Part shown: positions 63,879 through 64,000 of the stretch, in pieces
Position numbering within the stretch: the stretch's first letter is position 1
Layout: every line of letters starts with the position of its first letter
Made by a program: the position numbers and the translations under genes
Notes under the pieces: generated by a model
What the model saw: the letters and a program-made list of their open reading frames with translations, nothing else
Database searches by the model: none
What the model was told of the DNA's origin: nothing
From: Nemophila menziesii
Lineage: Eukaryota; Streptophyta; Magnoliopsida; Boraginales; Hydrophyllaceae
Length of the DNA: 64,000 nucleotides
NCBI GenBank assembly: GCA_029959085.1
Contig: JARWIR010000090.1
Coordinates: 1,736,001-1,800,000, forward strand
Direction: 5' to 3'

Positions 63879-64000
63879 TAGTGTGGCCTAAGGTGTGATA
63901 AAAAATGTATAAAATAAGTGCAAATAAACACCCTAAGCTAACACGGTTCTGCAAGTATACAGATCGTATGCAAGTTTTAATGAATAAGTAAGATTCGTTC
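63879..64000 (-). mobile_element. Edge of another A/1-type Athila LTR
   Basis: ggcctaaggtgtgata.. to the window end matches the inverted 3' end of the element 1 and A LTRs, including acacggttctgcaagtatac. No PBS lies to the left, so this is the outer end of a 3' LTR or a solo LTR of a minus-strand element extending right. The terminal CACACCA is changed to CACACTA. Confidence 0.85.

Noticed and set aside
1..64000. Endogenous pararetrovirus (caulimovirid) as source of the RT sequences
   Set aside because: LTR pairs with TSDs, integrase, PPT and the domain order PR-RT-RH-INT show LTR retrotransposons; no movement or coat protein is seen.

Overview
The window is a plant nuclear chromosome segment, probably from a eudicot, made almost entirely of transposable elements nested inside one another. 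Ty3/gypsy LTR retrotransposons of the Athila type dominate. They carry a primer-binding site of the TGGCGCCG..GCCGGGG type, an FMDD reverse transcriptase, a DLGA protease and an extra ORF after pol. There are also L1-type LINEs, a tRNA-derived SINE, a solo LTR of a different family and a small hAT-like DNA transposon. No rRNA, tRNA or CRISPR locus was seen. The only host-type gene is a broken 5' half of a BAHD acyltransferase near the right end. The species cannot be named from the sequence.

The nesting can be read from target-site duplications (TSDs). The oldest layer at right is a decayed LINE (LINE2, minus strand, 56566-60885). Athila element A (minus) inserted into it; A covers 1-775, 15218-20505 and 55424-56565, and its far end lies left of the window. 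A was then hit twice. Element 1 (plus, 776-15212, TSD agctt) landed in its integrase and later received an intact L1 LINE (4335-9799, 13-bp TSD) and a solo LTR (12024-13386). Element B (plus, 20506-55418, TSD aatcc) landed in A's 5' LTR. B received a SINE in its 5' LTR, and element C (minus, 32973-55052, TSD cattg) in its 3' LTR. C was split in gag by element E (minus, 39765-52575, TSD cgcat). The chain LINE2 > A > B > C > E is five layers deep.

A, B and E carry gag-protease-RT-RNase H-integrase, each broken by a few stops or frameshifts. B and E are the same family in opposite orientations. C and element 1 are internally deleted and lack RT, RNase H and the integrase core. Even so, both have near-identical LTR pairs, and C had one uninterrupted frame of about 917 codons (gag-protease plus a GPY/F-like tail) before E split it. 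They look like non-autonomous partners mobilised by the full-length families.

The non-coding parts are the most interesting. The families share a hairpin just after pol, with one covarying base pair. They also share a 20-nt hairpin after the env-like ORF, a third inverted repeat in the 3' untranslated region, and several internal copies of the polypurine-tract motif. Between pol and the env-like ORF each element has a GC-rich module of palindromes in short tandem units. Its palindrome sequence changes between close relatives (B versus E), is shared between otherwise different elements (A, 1 and C), and resembles a motif in the unrelated solo LTR.

The right end (58598-64000) holds a chimeric LTR-gag fragment, a degenerate plus-strand gag fragment, the truncated BAHD pseudogene with its TATA box, a foldback MITE-like repeat upstream of it, a 938-bp hAT-like element with 8-bp TSDs, and the edge of one more Athila LTR that leaves the window.
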